NCBI GenBank assembly: GCA_027459665.1
Contig: DAIDHN010000036.1
Span: 1-39,732, forward strand
Direction of reading: 5' to 3'
Source: Chthonomonadaceae bacterium
GTDB lineage: Bacteria > Armatimonadota > Chthonomonadetes > Chthonomonadales > Chthonomonadaceae
Length of the DNA stretch: 39,732 nt
How positions within the stretch are numbered: position 1 is the first letter of the stretch; each line of letters starts with the position of its first letter. The notes below the pieces were generated by a model. It did no database searches. It worked only from the letters and a program-made list of their open reading frames with translations, and was not told the DNA's origin. Shown piece after piece: positions 33,709-39,732 of the stretch. A program made the position numbers and the translations under genes.

Positions 33709-34884
33709 ATGAGGCAGTCAGTTTCGCGCATACTGGCCGGCAGGGCGGCAGATGCATATGGGGTGTGGGAAAATGCAGCCATACTGCTGAACAACGGGCG
33801 AATTGAAAAGCTGGAAAAGTGGAGCGATTCTACCCGTGTGCAGCCGGGTGACCTGGATGCAAGAGATGCGCTGGTGGTTCCGGGGTTTATAGACATTCAT
33901 GTGCATGGCGGTGCAGGGCGATCGGTGATGGAGGGCAGTACAGAAGCGCTGCAGGTGGTTGGAGGGCATCTTGCCCGGCATGGAGTAACCGGGTACCTGG
34001 CCACTACTGTTACTGCGCCTCTGGAAGAGACCCGGCAGGTTTTGGCGGCGGTAACGCAGCAAATGGAGCGTGAAGCTGCCGGGGAGCAAACAGGCGCGCG
34101 TCTGCTGGGCTGTCACCTGGAAGGCCCCTACATCAACCCAGAAATGCGCGGCGCGCAGCCGCTGCAGTATGTACGCAAGCCAGATGTGGAAGAGTTTTTG
34201 CAGTGGGCCGGCCCCTGGCTGCAAAACGTGCGCATTGTAACAGTTGCGCCTGAAATGGAAGGCGCTCTGCCTCTGATAACTGTGCTGGCGGCAAGAGGAA
34301 TACGTGCTTCTATTGGTCATACCAATGCAACCTGCCAGCAGGTAGAGAAGGCAATTGCGGCAGGAGCAAGGCAGGTAACGCACTGCTTCAATGCCATGCG
34401 CCCGCTGCAAAGCCGGGAACCTGGGGTGGTGGGAGCGGCAATGGCACACAGGGAACTGGATGCTGAACTGATTTGGGACAACATACACGTGCATCCGCTC
34501 TCGTGCAAGGTTCTTATTGACGCAAAAGGAACAGACAAGGTGATTCTGATTTCAGACGGCATTCCGGGGGCAGGCATGGAAGATGGGTACACTTTTTCGC
34601 TGGGCGATTTGCCGGTAGTGGTGCAGAATGGTGCAGCGCGCCTGCCCAATGGCACTCTGGCCGGCAGCCTTCTTACTCTCAATCGCGCCTTTGCCAATGC
34701 AGTTCCCTACTCGCTTTGCCAGCGGGCAGCGCTTACCTCATGCAATGCAGCGCGTGCCCTGGGGTGTGAGCATACGCTTGGACGCATTGCCGCAGGTTTT
34801 GACGCAGATATGGCGGTGTTGAGAGAAGACAGCGAGGTAGTGCAGACACTGACATCGGGCAGGGTGGTTTGGCAGGCGGATTGA
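33709..34884 (+). CDS. nagA: N-acetylglucosamine-6-phosphate deacetylase
   Basis: Amidohydrolase-fold enzyme, 391 residues, removing acetate from GlcNAc-6-phosphate to give glucosamine-6-phosphate. Metal and substrate residues are in place: HVHGGAG after strand 1, the Glu ligand in HLEGPYINPEMRGA, His in SIGHTNAT, His in THCFNAM and the catalytic Asp in LISDGIPGAG. The end GRIAAGFDADMAVL is typical of the family. ATG 33709 is preferred over an upstream in-frame start at 33676 because it begins near the first beta strands and has a G-rich site. Single gene; TATTAT at 33672 could be its -10. A hairpin follows. Confidence 0.94.
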   Translation: MRQSVSRILAGRAADAYGVWENAAILLNNGRIEKLEKWSDSTRVQPGDLDARDALVVPGFIDIHVHGGAGRSVMEGSTEALQVVGGHLARHGVTGYLATTVTAPLEETRQVLAAVTQQMEREAAGEQTGARLLGCHLEGPYINPEMRGAQPLQYVRKPDVEEFLQWAGPWLQNVRIVTVAPEMEGALPLITVLAARGIRASIGHTNATCQQVEKAIAAGARQVTHCFNAMRPLQSREPGVVGAAMAHRELDAELIWDNIHVHPLSCKVLIDAKGTDKVILISDGIPGAGMEDGYTFSLGDLPVVVQNGAARLPNGTLAGSLLTLNRAFANAVPYSLCQRAALTSCNAARALGCEHTLGRIAAGFDADMAVLREDSEVVQTLTSGRVVWQAD

Positions 34885-34937
34885 ATCTGCTGCAGAAAGC
34901 CGCTCAGCGGGTTACGTTTTGCGGGGGGATGAAGTGC

Positions 34938-34975
34938 GCAGGGTTCCCTGTGTGAAGAATTTGAGGGAACCCTGC
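34938..34975. terminator. Hairpin between nagA and the convergent lipoprotein gene
   Basis: Perfect 12-bp arms (34938-34949 and 34964-34975) with a 14-base loop lie between two convergent genes. No T run follows on either strand, so it may be a two-way transcription barrier of limited strength. Confidence 0.65.
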
Positions 34976-34981
34976 AAGGCG

Positions 34982-35173
34982 CTAGTTCTTGGACGATGGA
35001 GCCCCTGCCACGGGACCTTTTAGGTGTGTGCCCGGCAGCGCTGTCTTGCTTTTGCCTGGGCCTTTGTATGCCTGATCACCCGGATTATTGGTCTGATTCG
35101 AGCTGCACCCGGCAATAGTCGCAGCTGCCATGAGTAGCAGAACCGCTGCAAATGCTTTTCGGCTTCTATTCAT
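34982..35173 (-). CDS. 63-residue lipoprotein paired with a DUF1559 gene
   Basis: Signal peptide [21 protein letters not shown] with lipobox IAGC, giving a mature peptide of about 42 residues rich in Gly, Pro, Lys and Asn ([31 protein letters not shown]). It overlaps the DUF1559 stop by eight bases, so it is the second gene of that operon. Function unknown. Confidence 0.85.
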   Translation of the reverse strand: MNRSRKAFAAVLLLMAAATIAGCSSNQTNNPGDQAYKGPGKSKTALPGTHLKGPVAGAPSSKN

Positions 35174-36005
35174 GAGAGTTCAGGTCCCACATGTAAAGGT
35201 TGTCATTTTTGATTACCACGTTTTCTTGAGGAGTATTGGCAGTCCAGTTTGTGCCGTTTGCCAGCGTCTCAATGCGGTAATATTTGCTGTGTCCATCGCA
35301 CATAGCCACGTTCACCCCGCCCAGGTGTCTGGGGCGGGCATTTCCGTAAGGCCCCAATGTGCCGTCATTTCCCCATCCGCCGTAACCCAGGGTGTAAGGA
35401 GATGTATATCCATCGGGCGGATCGGTGACGAAGCTGATCTGATAGTAGCCAGCCTGTGCAAGGGTTGGGTCCTGCCCACTGTCGAGGAACATGATCGTAG
35501 AGGCCACAGAGTTGATGCTTGCCTGAGGGGCACCGGTTCTGTCTACGAAATTACCGTTCAAAGCTGGGCTGAGGTACTGATAATTGAAGCCGTAGTCTGA
35601 CCAAAGCTGAACATTGCAGATGTTGAAGTAGATACCGCTCCAGATAGGCGGGTCTCCTACTTGACTGGGGCACTCAAACAGATTCAGGTTTTTGACATAA
35701 GGCTGCAGTAGACTTACCCATGTTTCAAAGGTTGACCCAGGATGGCACTGTTTTGTTGCCAGATAGTCTGAGCCGTTTGGATTTGCCACAAATGCTGGCG
35801 TCATGTCTTCATCATAGTCCTGAATATACATCATTTCTGCCAGACCAAGCTGTTTTGTGTTGGAAAGGCAGGAGATGGCTCGTGCTTTTTCGCGCGCCTG
35901 TGCGAAGACAGGGAAGAGAATGGCGGCCAGAATTGCGATGATAGCGATTACTACGAGCAATTCGATCAGTGTGAAGGCTGATCTGCGACGGGAGGATGCA
36001 AACAT
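35166..36005 (-). CDS. DUF1559 prepilin-like protein
   Basis: A 279-residue prepilin-like protein starting [15 protein letters not shown] with the usual hydrophobic helix and [12 protein letters not shown] segment, AGGAG upstream of ATG 36005. The middle has the family's [20 protein letters not shown] and the end [10 protein letters not shown] (DGHxK motif). First gene of a two-gene operon with a lipoprotein. A 67-bp stretch of its N-terminal coding region (35893-35959) is identical to the paralogue at 37469-37535. Confidence 0.93.
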   Translation of the reverse strand: MFASSRRRSAFTLIELLVVIAIIAILAAILFPVFAQAREKARAISCLSNTKQLGLAEMMYIQDYDEDMTPAFVANPNGSDYLATKQCHPGSTFETWVSLLQPYVKNLNLFECPSQVGDPPIWSGIYFNICNVQLWSDYGFNYQYLSPALNGNFVDRTGAPQASINSVASTIMFLDSGQDPTLAQAGYYQISFVTDPPDGYTSPYTLGYGGWGNDGTLGPYGNARPRHLGGVNVAMCDGHSKYYRIETLANGTNWTANTPQENVVIKNDNLYMWDLNSHE

Positions 36006-36074
36006 AAATAGTACTCCTAAATAGTTGCTGCACTAGGTCTTATGGACTTGCGAGGCAGCACGTACTGTAGACTG

Positions 36075-36147
36075 GTTACTTGTGCAAGTCATCAGGTTAT
36101 CTACGTATGCAGAATGAGAGTGGTTCCAGATGCAAGTAACAGATAAC
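36075..36147 (-). promoter_or_regulatory. Interleaved inverted repeats in the leader of the 36005 prepilin gene
   Basis: Segments 36075-36082 and 36133-36140 are complementary (8 bp), and 36096-36102 and 36141-36147 are complementary (7 bp). Their order A-B-A'-B' would give a pseudoknot in RNA from either strand. The first arm can instead fold alone (ACTTG/CAAGT). In 36006-36309 I see no gene and no clear promoter. Role unproven. Confidence 0.45.
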
Positions 36148-36309
36148 TCATTCACATAGAAGGCTGTTGAAACATTAAACATCACAACTGGCAGTAAAGT
36201 TCCCCAGGTGTATTTTTTTTGCGTGGTATAACATGACGAATGTGCAGGGGCTTTCCGATTGTGTAAAGGGAGACATAACCATGCGGCATCAAACAGATAC
36301 TGAAGAAAA

Positions 36310-36345
36310 ACGCACAGTTCGGTAGAATGTATCCGAACTGTGCGT
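36310..36345 (-). terminator. Intrinsic terminator of the prepilin-lipoprotein operon ending at 36453
   Basis: Perfect 13-bp arms (36310-36322 and 36333-36345) with a ten-base loop are followed on the minus strand by five T. It lies about 110 bases after the lipoprotein stop; 36346-36452 contains nothing recognisable. Confidence 0.9.
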
Positions 36346-36452
36346 TAGAAGAAACGAAGTTTTACTGGTTTCAGCAAGTCACTTCTGTGTTTTCAGCATA
36401 AAGTGCTGTAACAATATGTCTTGCCTATATACAAAGGGTTATCTTTGCAGTT

Positions 36453-36659
36453 TTAGTTGGAAGCGCCCGCAGCAGCGCCAGATTTTGCTGCACTATTAGG
36501 AGCAGCTGCAGCACCGGCGCCTCCTCCCGAAACGGAAGGTTTTGACTTCAGGTCTTGCATTTTTGTTTGCTGTGTGTCACCGGAGTTATTGTTTCCGCTG
36601 CAGCCAGCAATTGGTACGAGTACAGATACCAGTACAATCAGCGCAAAGCATTGTTTCAT
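36453..36659 (-). CDS. 68-residue lipoprotein paired with a DUF1559 gene
   Basis: Starts MKQCFALIVLVSVLVPIAGC with a lipobox IAGC. The mature peptide (about 49 residues) is polar then Gly/Ala/Ser-rich (SGNNNSGDTQQTK, SGGGAGAAAAPNSAAKSGA). It begins seven bases after the DUF1559 stop and ends before a strong terminator. Function unknown. Confidence 0.83.
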   Translation of the reverse strand: MKQCFALIVLVSVLVPIAGCSGNNNSGDTQQTKMQDLKSKPSVSGGGAGAAAAPNSAAKSGAAAGASN

Positions 36660-36666
36660 TGCACAT

Positions 36667-37581
36667 TTACTCCGTTGGCCAGAGATAGCTGTACACCTGG
36701 TTGCCAGCATTGTCTGTCTTCTTACTGAAGTACTGCATGATAGGCAGTGATTTTGCATGACCATCTACGAAACTTGCGATAATTTGCCCGCCGCATACAC
36801 GCAGATAAGAACAAGCCGTTTTGGTCGTCTGGTTGTGTCGGCCAATGGGACCAAACCTCTGCGCCTGGTAGGCAGGATACCAGGTGGTACAGTAGTGGAA
36901 GAAGTCTGTATCATAAGGCCCAGGTCCGTATGATGCACCCCACCAGTCTCCAGCAGAGGCATCTGTCACCATTGTCATACTAGATGGTGAGGCAATGGCT
37001 GAAAGCGTAGAGCTGGGGGTAGGTGAAATAGTGGAAGGAGACCATCCGTTGTCTGGGAAAGCACCCGCCAGTCCCTGCCACTGCACATGGATATTGGACA
37101 CAACACTTGGATTGCTCCATGCACTGTAGTAGGTGTCTCCCCATTGTGGATTGCCGTCAATGCCCGACAGGGGCGGCATTCCATAGTTGAGACCAAAGTC
37201 GAGTGCAACGTCTGGGTTGGCGTTGGTGAGGAAGTTTTCCGGGCAGATCATTACCCCATAGTTTTTAATATAGGGCTGTACTGTATTCTGCCAAATAGCA
37301 GTCGATTTTACGGTAGCACTGCCAGACCATGCAAACGTAGCCGGGTCGCTGGTGTAGACAGGAGTGAAGAGAAGTGGAAACGACTCATCGTAGTCCTGCA
37401 CATACATGAGTATTCCTGTGGAAAGTTGTTTGACGTTGCTGAGACAGACGGTTTTGCGCGCCTGTGCTCGCGCCTGTGCGAAGACAGGGAAGAGAATGGC
37501 GGCCAGAATTGCGATGATAGCGATTACTACGAGCAGTTCAATCAGCGTGAAAGCTGAACTCCGCCGGGACGGTAAGAATAT
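36667..37581 (-). CDS. DUF1559 prepilin-like gene with ATA in the start position
   Basis: The reading frame from 37581 gives IFLPSRRSSAFTLIE, then the standard helix, [33 protein letters not shown] at 37407, and the end FVDGHAKSLPI. It would be about 304 residues. The paralogue at 36005 starts [11 protein letters not shown]; here the aligned first codon is ATA. GAGGAG lies nine bases upstream of that ATA, and no ATG, GTG or TTG exists in frame between it and the upstream stop. The first in-frame ATG (37407) would remove the prepilin leader. So the gene uses a rare start, carries a start-codon mutation, or is a base error. Promoter at 37709-37737. Confidence 0.8.
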   Translation of the reverse strand: MFLPSRRSSAFTLIELLVVIAIIAILAAILFPVFAQARAQARKTVCLSNVKQLSTGILMYVQDYDESFPLLFTPVYTSDPATFAWSGSATVKSTAIWQNTVQPYIKNYGVMICPENFLTNANPDVALDFGLNYGMPPLSGIDGNPQWGDTYYSAWSNPSVVSNIHVQWQGLAGAFPDNGWSPSTISPTPSSTLSAIASPSSMTMVTDASAGDWWGASYGPGPYDTDFFHYCTTWYPAYQAQRFGPIGRHNQTTKTACSYLRVCGGQIIASFVDGHAKSLPIMQYFSKKTDNAGNQVYSYLWPTE

Positions 37582-37708
37582 GTGATTATTCTCCTCAGGT
37601 TTTGCTGATGTTTAGTCTTTTGGACATATAACAGCATCTTTATAGCATTGTACAGATATTTTTCTGAAAAGCACAAGGCCAAAACTGTAAATGCGCAATC
37701 TAATTATG

Positions 37709-37737
37709 ATTATAACACACACCCGTAAAGTCAGCAA
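37709..37737 (-). promoter_or_regulatory. Promoter of the 37581 prepilin operon
   Basis: On the minus strand TTGCTG (37737-37732) and perfect TATAAT (37714-37709) are 17 bases apart. The leader would be about 120 bases. The -35 box is a weak match. Confidence 0.7.
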
Positions 37738-37801
37738 GGTAATTTAATCAGCTTGAAAATTATTTTTGTGCGGGGTGATCAGAGTCGAATTGATCTTCGG
37801 T

Positions 37802-38125
37802 CTAAATCTGTATAGTCTCTGCTCTTAGGCCAATGCTGCACAAAATGCCAGTGCAGCGTTGACACAGGCATTGGGAACCTGCATAGGCAACTGCTCTTCC
37901 GGTGAAATGCGCTTCAAGCATAATTTCAATGCACTTTTGCAGTGAATGGTCTGTTGCCTTGAGCAGCTGTTCAACCACCTCTTCTGCGCTATGGCAGTTG
38001 CAATTGTAGAGCAGCGTATGCCAGTTTCCTTCACTCAAGAAGTGTTCATCAAGCAGAATATCTGGCGCCAGTTCAAGCTCTGGCAGATTGTTGTGCAAAG
38101 AATTTGTAAACATCATTTCTTTCAT
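37802..38125 (-). CDS. Divergent ClpS-like protease adaptor
   Basis: A 107-residue protein. NWHTLLYNCNCHSAEEVVEQ, ATDHSLQKCIEIMLEAHFTG and RAVAYAGSQ...LCSIGLRAE follow the ClpS core. ClpS passes N-degron substrates to ClpAP/ClpCP. The usual Asn-Asp-Asp of the N-degron pocket is Asn-Cys-Asn here, and the Ala before the second helix is Cys; the pocket His (EAH) remains. Altogether five cysteines lie in the core. ATG 38125 lies just past the terminator of the preceding operon with no strong ribosome site; the ATG at 38116 is an alternative. It may be a specialised adaptor or a decaying gene. Confidence 0.65.
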   Translation of the reverse strand: MKEMMFTNSLHNNLPELELAPDILLDEHFLSEGNWHTLLYNCNCHSAEEVVEQLLKATDHSLQKCIEIMLEAHFTGRAVAYAGSQCLCQRCTGILCSIGLRAETIQI

Positions 38126-38146
38126 GATGCTGAAAATAGAAAAAGC

Positions 38147-38184
38147 GCCGCACATTCAGACAGACTGTCGTCTGAATGTGCGGC
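38147..38184 (-). terminator. Strong intrinsic terminator of the 39363-38203 operon
   Basis: Perfect 15-bp arms (38147-38161 and 38170-38184) with an eight-base loop are followed on the minus strand by GCTTTTTC. It begins 19 bases after the small membrane-protein stop. Confidence 0.93.
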
Positions 38185-38202
38185 TTACCATGCCTGAACC
38201 TG

Positions 38203-38379
38203 CTAGTTTCCCCCTCCGCTTTTTGATCTGCCGCCAACTGGCGGCCTCACAATATGGTTGGGTACTGGCACAGATGGGCCGACTGGTGTTTTTCCAAACA
38301 TCATGTATGCGCCAATGGCCAGCGCCACCACTACTGCAATTGCAATTGCAGCGACTACAGGGTTAATTGACTGCTTCAT
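38203..38379 (-). CDS. 58-residue single-pass membrane protein paired with a DUF1559 gene
   Basis: Reads MKQSINPVVAAIAIAVVVAL then AIGAYMMFGK: one membrane helix (residues 7-27). A short Pro/Gly/Val-rich tail follows (TPVGPSVPVPNHIVRPPVGG, SKSGGGN). GAGGAGG lies about ten bases before the ATG. It starts 27 bases after the DUF1559 stop and ends before a strong terminator, so it is the second gene of that operon. It lacks a lipobox but has the same size and tail style as the lipoproteins beside the other DUF1559 genes. Function unknown. Confidence 0.83.
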   Translation of the reverse strand: MKQSINPVVAAIAIAVVVALAIGAYMMFGKTPVGPSVPVPNHIVRPPVGGRSKSGGGN

Positions 38380-38406
38380 TGGGGGGAAGCCTCCTCTTAA
38401 GGATAG

Positions 38407-39363
38407 TTATTCTGTAATGGTGAAGTATTTCAGCTTCTTGCCATCGGGTGTAAGCGCCATGAGGCCCGGGCCTTTGAACGCTTTTGCATGGCCATCGAGG
38501 AAGGAGACGTTTGCAAGCCCCTGATCAAAGTTGCGCGTAGTACTCACATACGGGGCATTGATGTCGCAGGTATTGTCTACGGTGCCATTGTGGAGCGGGT
38601 TGGGGCCAAAGAAGGTCCAGTCCAGGTCAGAACCGCTGCCCGATACGAAGGTGCCGCAGTATCCGAGCCCGACATCTCCCAGTCCGCCGTTGCCATCGAA
38701 GGTGATTCCGTTCCATGCATCAAAGTTGCCTGCATCGTAAATAAAGGCATATCCTGCCGGGCGTGCTACTGCAGCCAGGGTTACGCTGGGCACTGCTGCG
38801 GTCATGGGGTTGTTCCACCACCCGCCGTAGTCTGCTGCGCCGGCTACACCGTCGTACTGTGTGCCTGCAGGCACATAGTGCTGGAACCATGCCGATGTTC
38901 GCACAGTCCATGCCGGGTCATTTGTTCCATCGAGTGCATTGTGAATGCCAACCACTCCCATCATACCGTAAGAGAGCATGTAGTCGTAGTACTGATGCGG
39001 CGGGGGTGCGCCCCAGGGAAGGGTTTTGCCCTGGTAGAAACCATCCGGATCAAAGAAGAGCTGGTAGTTTTTCACATAGGGCTGAATGTCATCCTGCCAT
39101 GTATGAAAGGTAAGACCGGCGTTGCTTTTGTCTGACCCGCAGAGCAGAGGAATGGTTTCATCATAGTCCTGTACATACATCTGTACGCCGAGGTTGATCT
39201 GCTTGATATTGCTGAGGCAGACGGTTTTGCGCGCCTGTTCTCTTGCCTGTGCAAACACGGGGAAGAGAATGGCTGCCAGAATTGCGATGATGGCGATTAC
39301 TACAAGCAGTTCGATCAGCGTAAAGCCGATCGCGGCGCCTCGCGCACTTTTGTTGCTTTTCAT
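38407..39363 (-). CDS. DUF1559 prepilin-like protein
   Basis: A 318-residue prepilin-like protein starting [20 protein letters not shown], with the conserved helix, [19 protein letters not shown], and [13 protein letters not shown]. The middle contains the hallmark [20 protein letters not shown] and the end [16 protein letters not shown]. First gene of an operon with a 58-residue membrane protein; GGGAGG lies upstream of the ATG. A strong promoter is found about 240 bases upstream with a structured leader between. Confidence 0.93.
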   Translation of the reverse strand: MKSNKSARGAAIGFTLIELLVVIAIIAILAAILFPVFAQAREQARKTVCLSNIKQINLGVQMYVQDYDETIPLLCGSDKSNAGLTFHTWQDDIQPYVKNYQLFFDPDGFYQGKTLPWGAPPPHQYYDYMLSYGMMGVVGIHNALDGTNDPAWTVRTSAWFQHYVPAGTQYDGVAGAADYGGWWNNPMTAAVPSVTLAAVARPAGYAFIYDAGNFDAWNGITFDGNGGLGDVGLGYCGTFVSGSGSDLDWTFFGPNPLHNGTVDNTCDINAPYVSTTRNFDQGLANVSFLDGHAKAFKGPGLMALTPDGKKLKYFTITE

Positions 39364-39462
39364 ATTGAATGAGCCTCCCTGATAGAATTACGGCATCTGG
39401 TTGAGCCGCGTACAAAACAGATTTGCACACTTAACGTCCCATACTCCTGAGCGCTGTATAAG

Positions 39463-39607
39463 AAAAAAACCACACTGCCTGCGAGAATACGAATACAGTA
39501 AGGTAAAAACCTTAGTACTACATCGCGGTCTTTCAGGATAGTGTGGCTTCGATGCCTGCGGTGACTGCAGCAAAAACATCAGTAGTAAGGAGTTGAACTA
39601 CTCACCT
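39463..39607 (-). promoter_or_regulatory. Structured leader RNA with terminator-like end, or small RNA
   Basis: From the predicted start near 39607, the minus-strand transcript can pair 39540-39546 with 39470-39476 (CCACACT/AGTGTGG), extended by AGG/CCT. This stem encloses a small GCGA/TCGC pair and a 6-bp TAAGGT/ACCTTA hairpin, and seven T follow (39469-39463). That is the layout of an attenuator or riboswitch-type leader of the prepilin operon, or of a short stand-alone RNA of about 145 bases. I do not recognise a known riboswitch. Confidence 0.5.
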
Positions 39608-39613
39608 GTGTAT

Positions 39614-39642
39614 ATAATAACACCACTTGCCGAAATTGTCAA
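39614..39642 (-). promoter_or_regulatory. Strong sigma-70 promoter of the 39363 prepilin operon
   Basis: On the minus strand a perfect TTGACA (39642-39637) and TATTAT (39619-39614) are exactly 17 bases apart. Transcription would start near 39607, about 244 bases before the ATG. Confidence 0.85.
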
Positions 39643-39691
39643 GATAAAAGATTTAGGGGAGTGTCTATCTTTAGCGGGTATACTTTTAGTT

Positions 39692-39732
39692 ATGGAAAAT
39701 ACCTCTACTCCCACTCTGGTCTGCCCCGCTTG
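39692..39732 (+). CDS. Possible start of a gene running off the window
   Basis: ATG 39692 opens MENTSTPTLVCPA and stays open to the window edge. There is no ribosome site, but TATACT (39679-39684) lies seven bases before the ATG, the layout of a leaderless transcript. Only 13 codons are visible, so no function can be given. Confidence 0.35.
   Translation, partial: MENTSTPTLVCPA

Noticed and set aside
36281-36325. 14-codon plus-strand ORF with a GGGAG site
   Set aside because: Too short to judge and it runs into the terminator hairpin of the opposite operon.

Overview
The window reads like a chromosomal segment of an Armatimonadota-type bacterium (inference). The main evidence is four DUF1559 prepilin-like genes with the [18 protein letters not shown]-type leader typical of that phylum and of Planctomycetes/Lentisphaerae. 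A futalosine-pathway mqnD gene, carbohydrate genes run by a LacI regulator, and small lipoproteins paired with the prepilin-like genes fit the same picture. No rRNA, tRNA or CRISPR array was seen.

Layout. 1-0.8 kb: decayed IS1-family transposase. 0.9-4.0 kb: sugar-type ABC importer (binding protein plus two permeases, no ATPase), closed by a hairpin. 4.2-5.8 kb: ispG and a small membrane protein, convergent with a DHA2-type drug exporter (5.9-7.5 kb). 7.8-9.3 kb: REC-PAS-GGDEF diguanylate cyclase. 12.8-9.3 kb (minus strand): lacI, a 67-aa membrane protein, a DUF1559 prepilin, a terminator-like hairpin, then a secreted glucoamylase-family enzyme. Its promoter carries a perfect 16-bp CG-centred palindrome at the expected start of transcription. 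13.0-18.1 kb: mqnD, a larC lacking its C-terminal domain, two acyltransferase-3 genes (the second AT-rich and frameshifted) and a dolichyl-phosphate-mannose-synthase-like glycosyltransferase. 18.1-24.7 kb: phytanoyl-CoA-dioxygenase-like gene with a small partner, a secreted unknown, a sialate O-acetylesterase-like enzyme, a small-beta-barrel-like protein with a degenerate receiver-like protein, and a GH95-like/DUF5703 protein. 25 kb: rpsU (TTG start) and a type 4 uracil-DNA glycosylase.

26.1-33.4 kb is a tightly packed, one-direction phage-derived cluster: terminase, portal, connector-like and tail-completion-like proteins, a holin-like protein and a LamG-fold protein. It has no recognisable major capsid protein, protease, tape measure or integrase. 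At its right edge lies the severed, frameshifted end of a DUF4411 PIN-like toxin gene. nagA follows.

35-39.4 kb (minus strand) holds three DUF1559 prepilin genes, each followed by a very short lipoprotein or membrane protein with a Gly/Pro/Ala-rich tail. They carry their own promoters and terminators. A divergent ClpS-like gene lies between two of the units. One prepilin gene has ATA where its paralogue has ATG. The recurring prepilin plus mini-lipoprotein unit (four times in 40 kb) and the capsid-less packaging cluster are the two best candidates for something undescribed.
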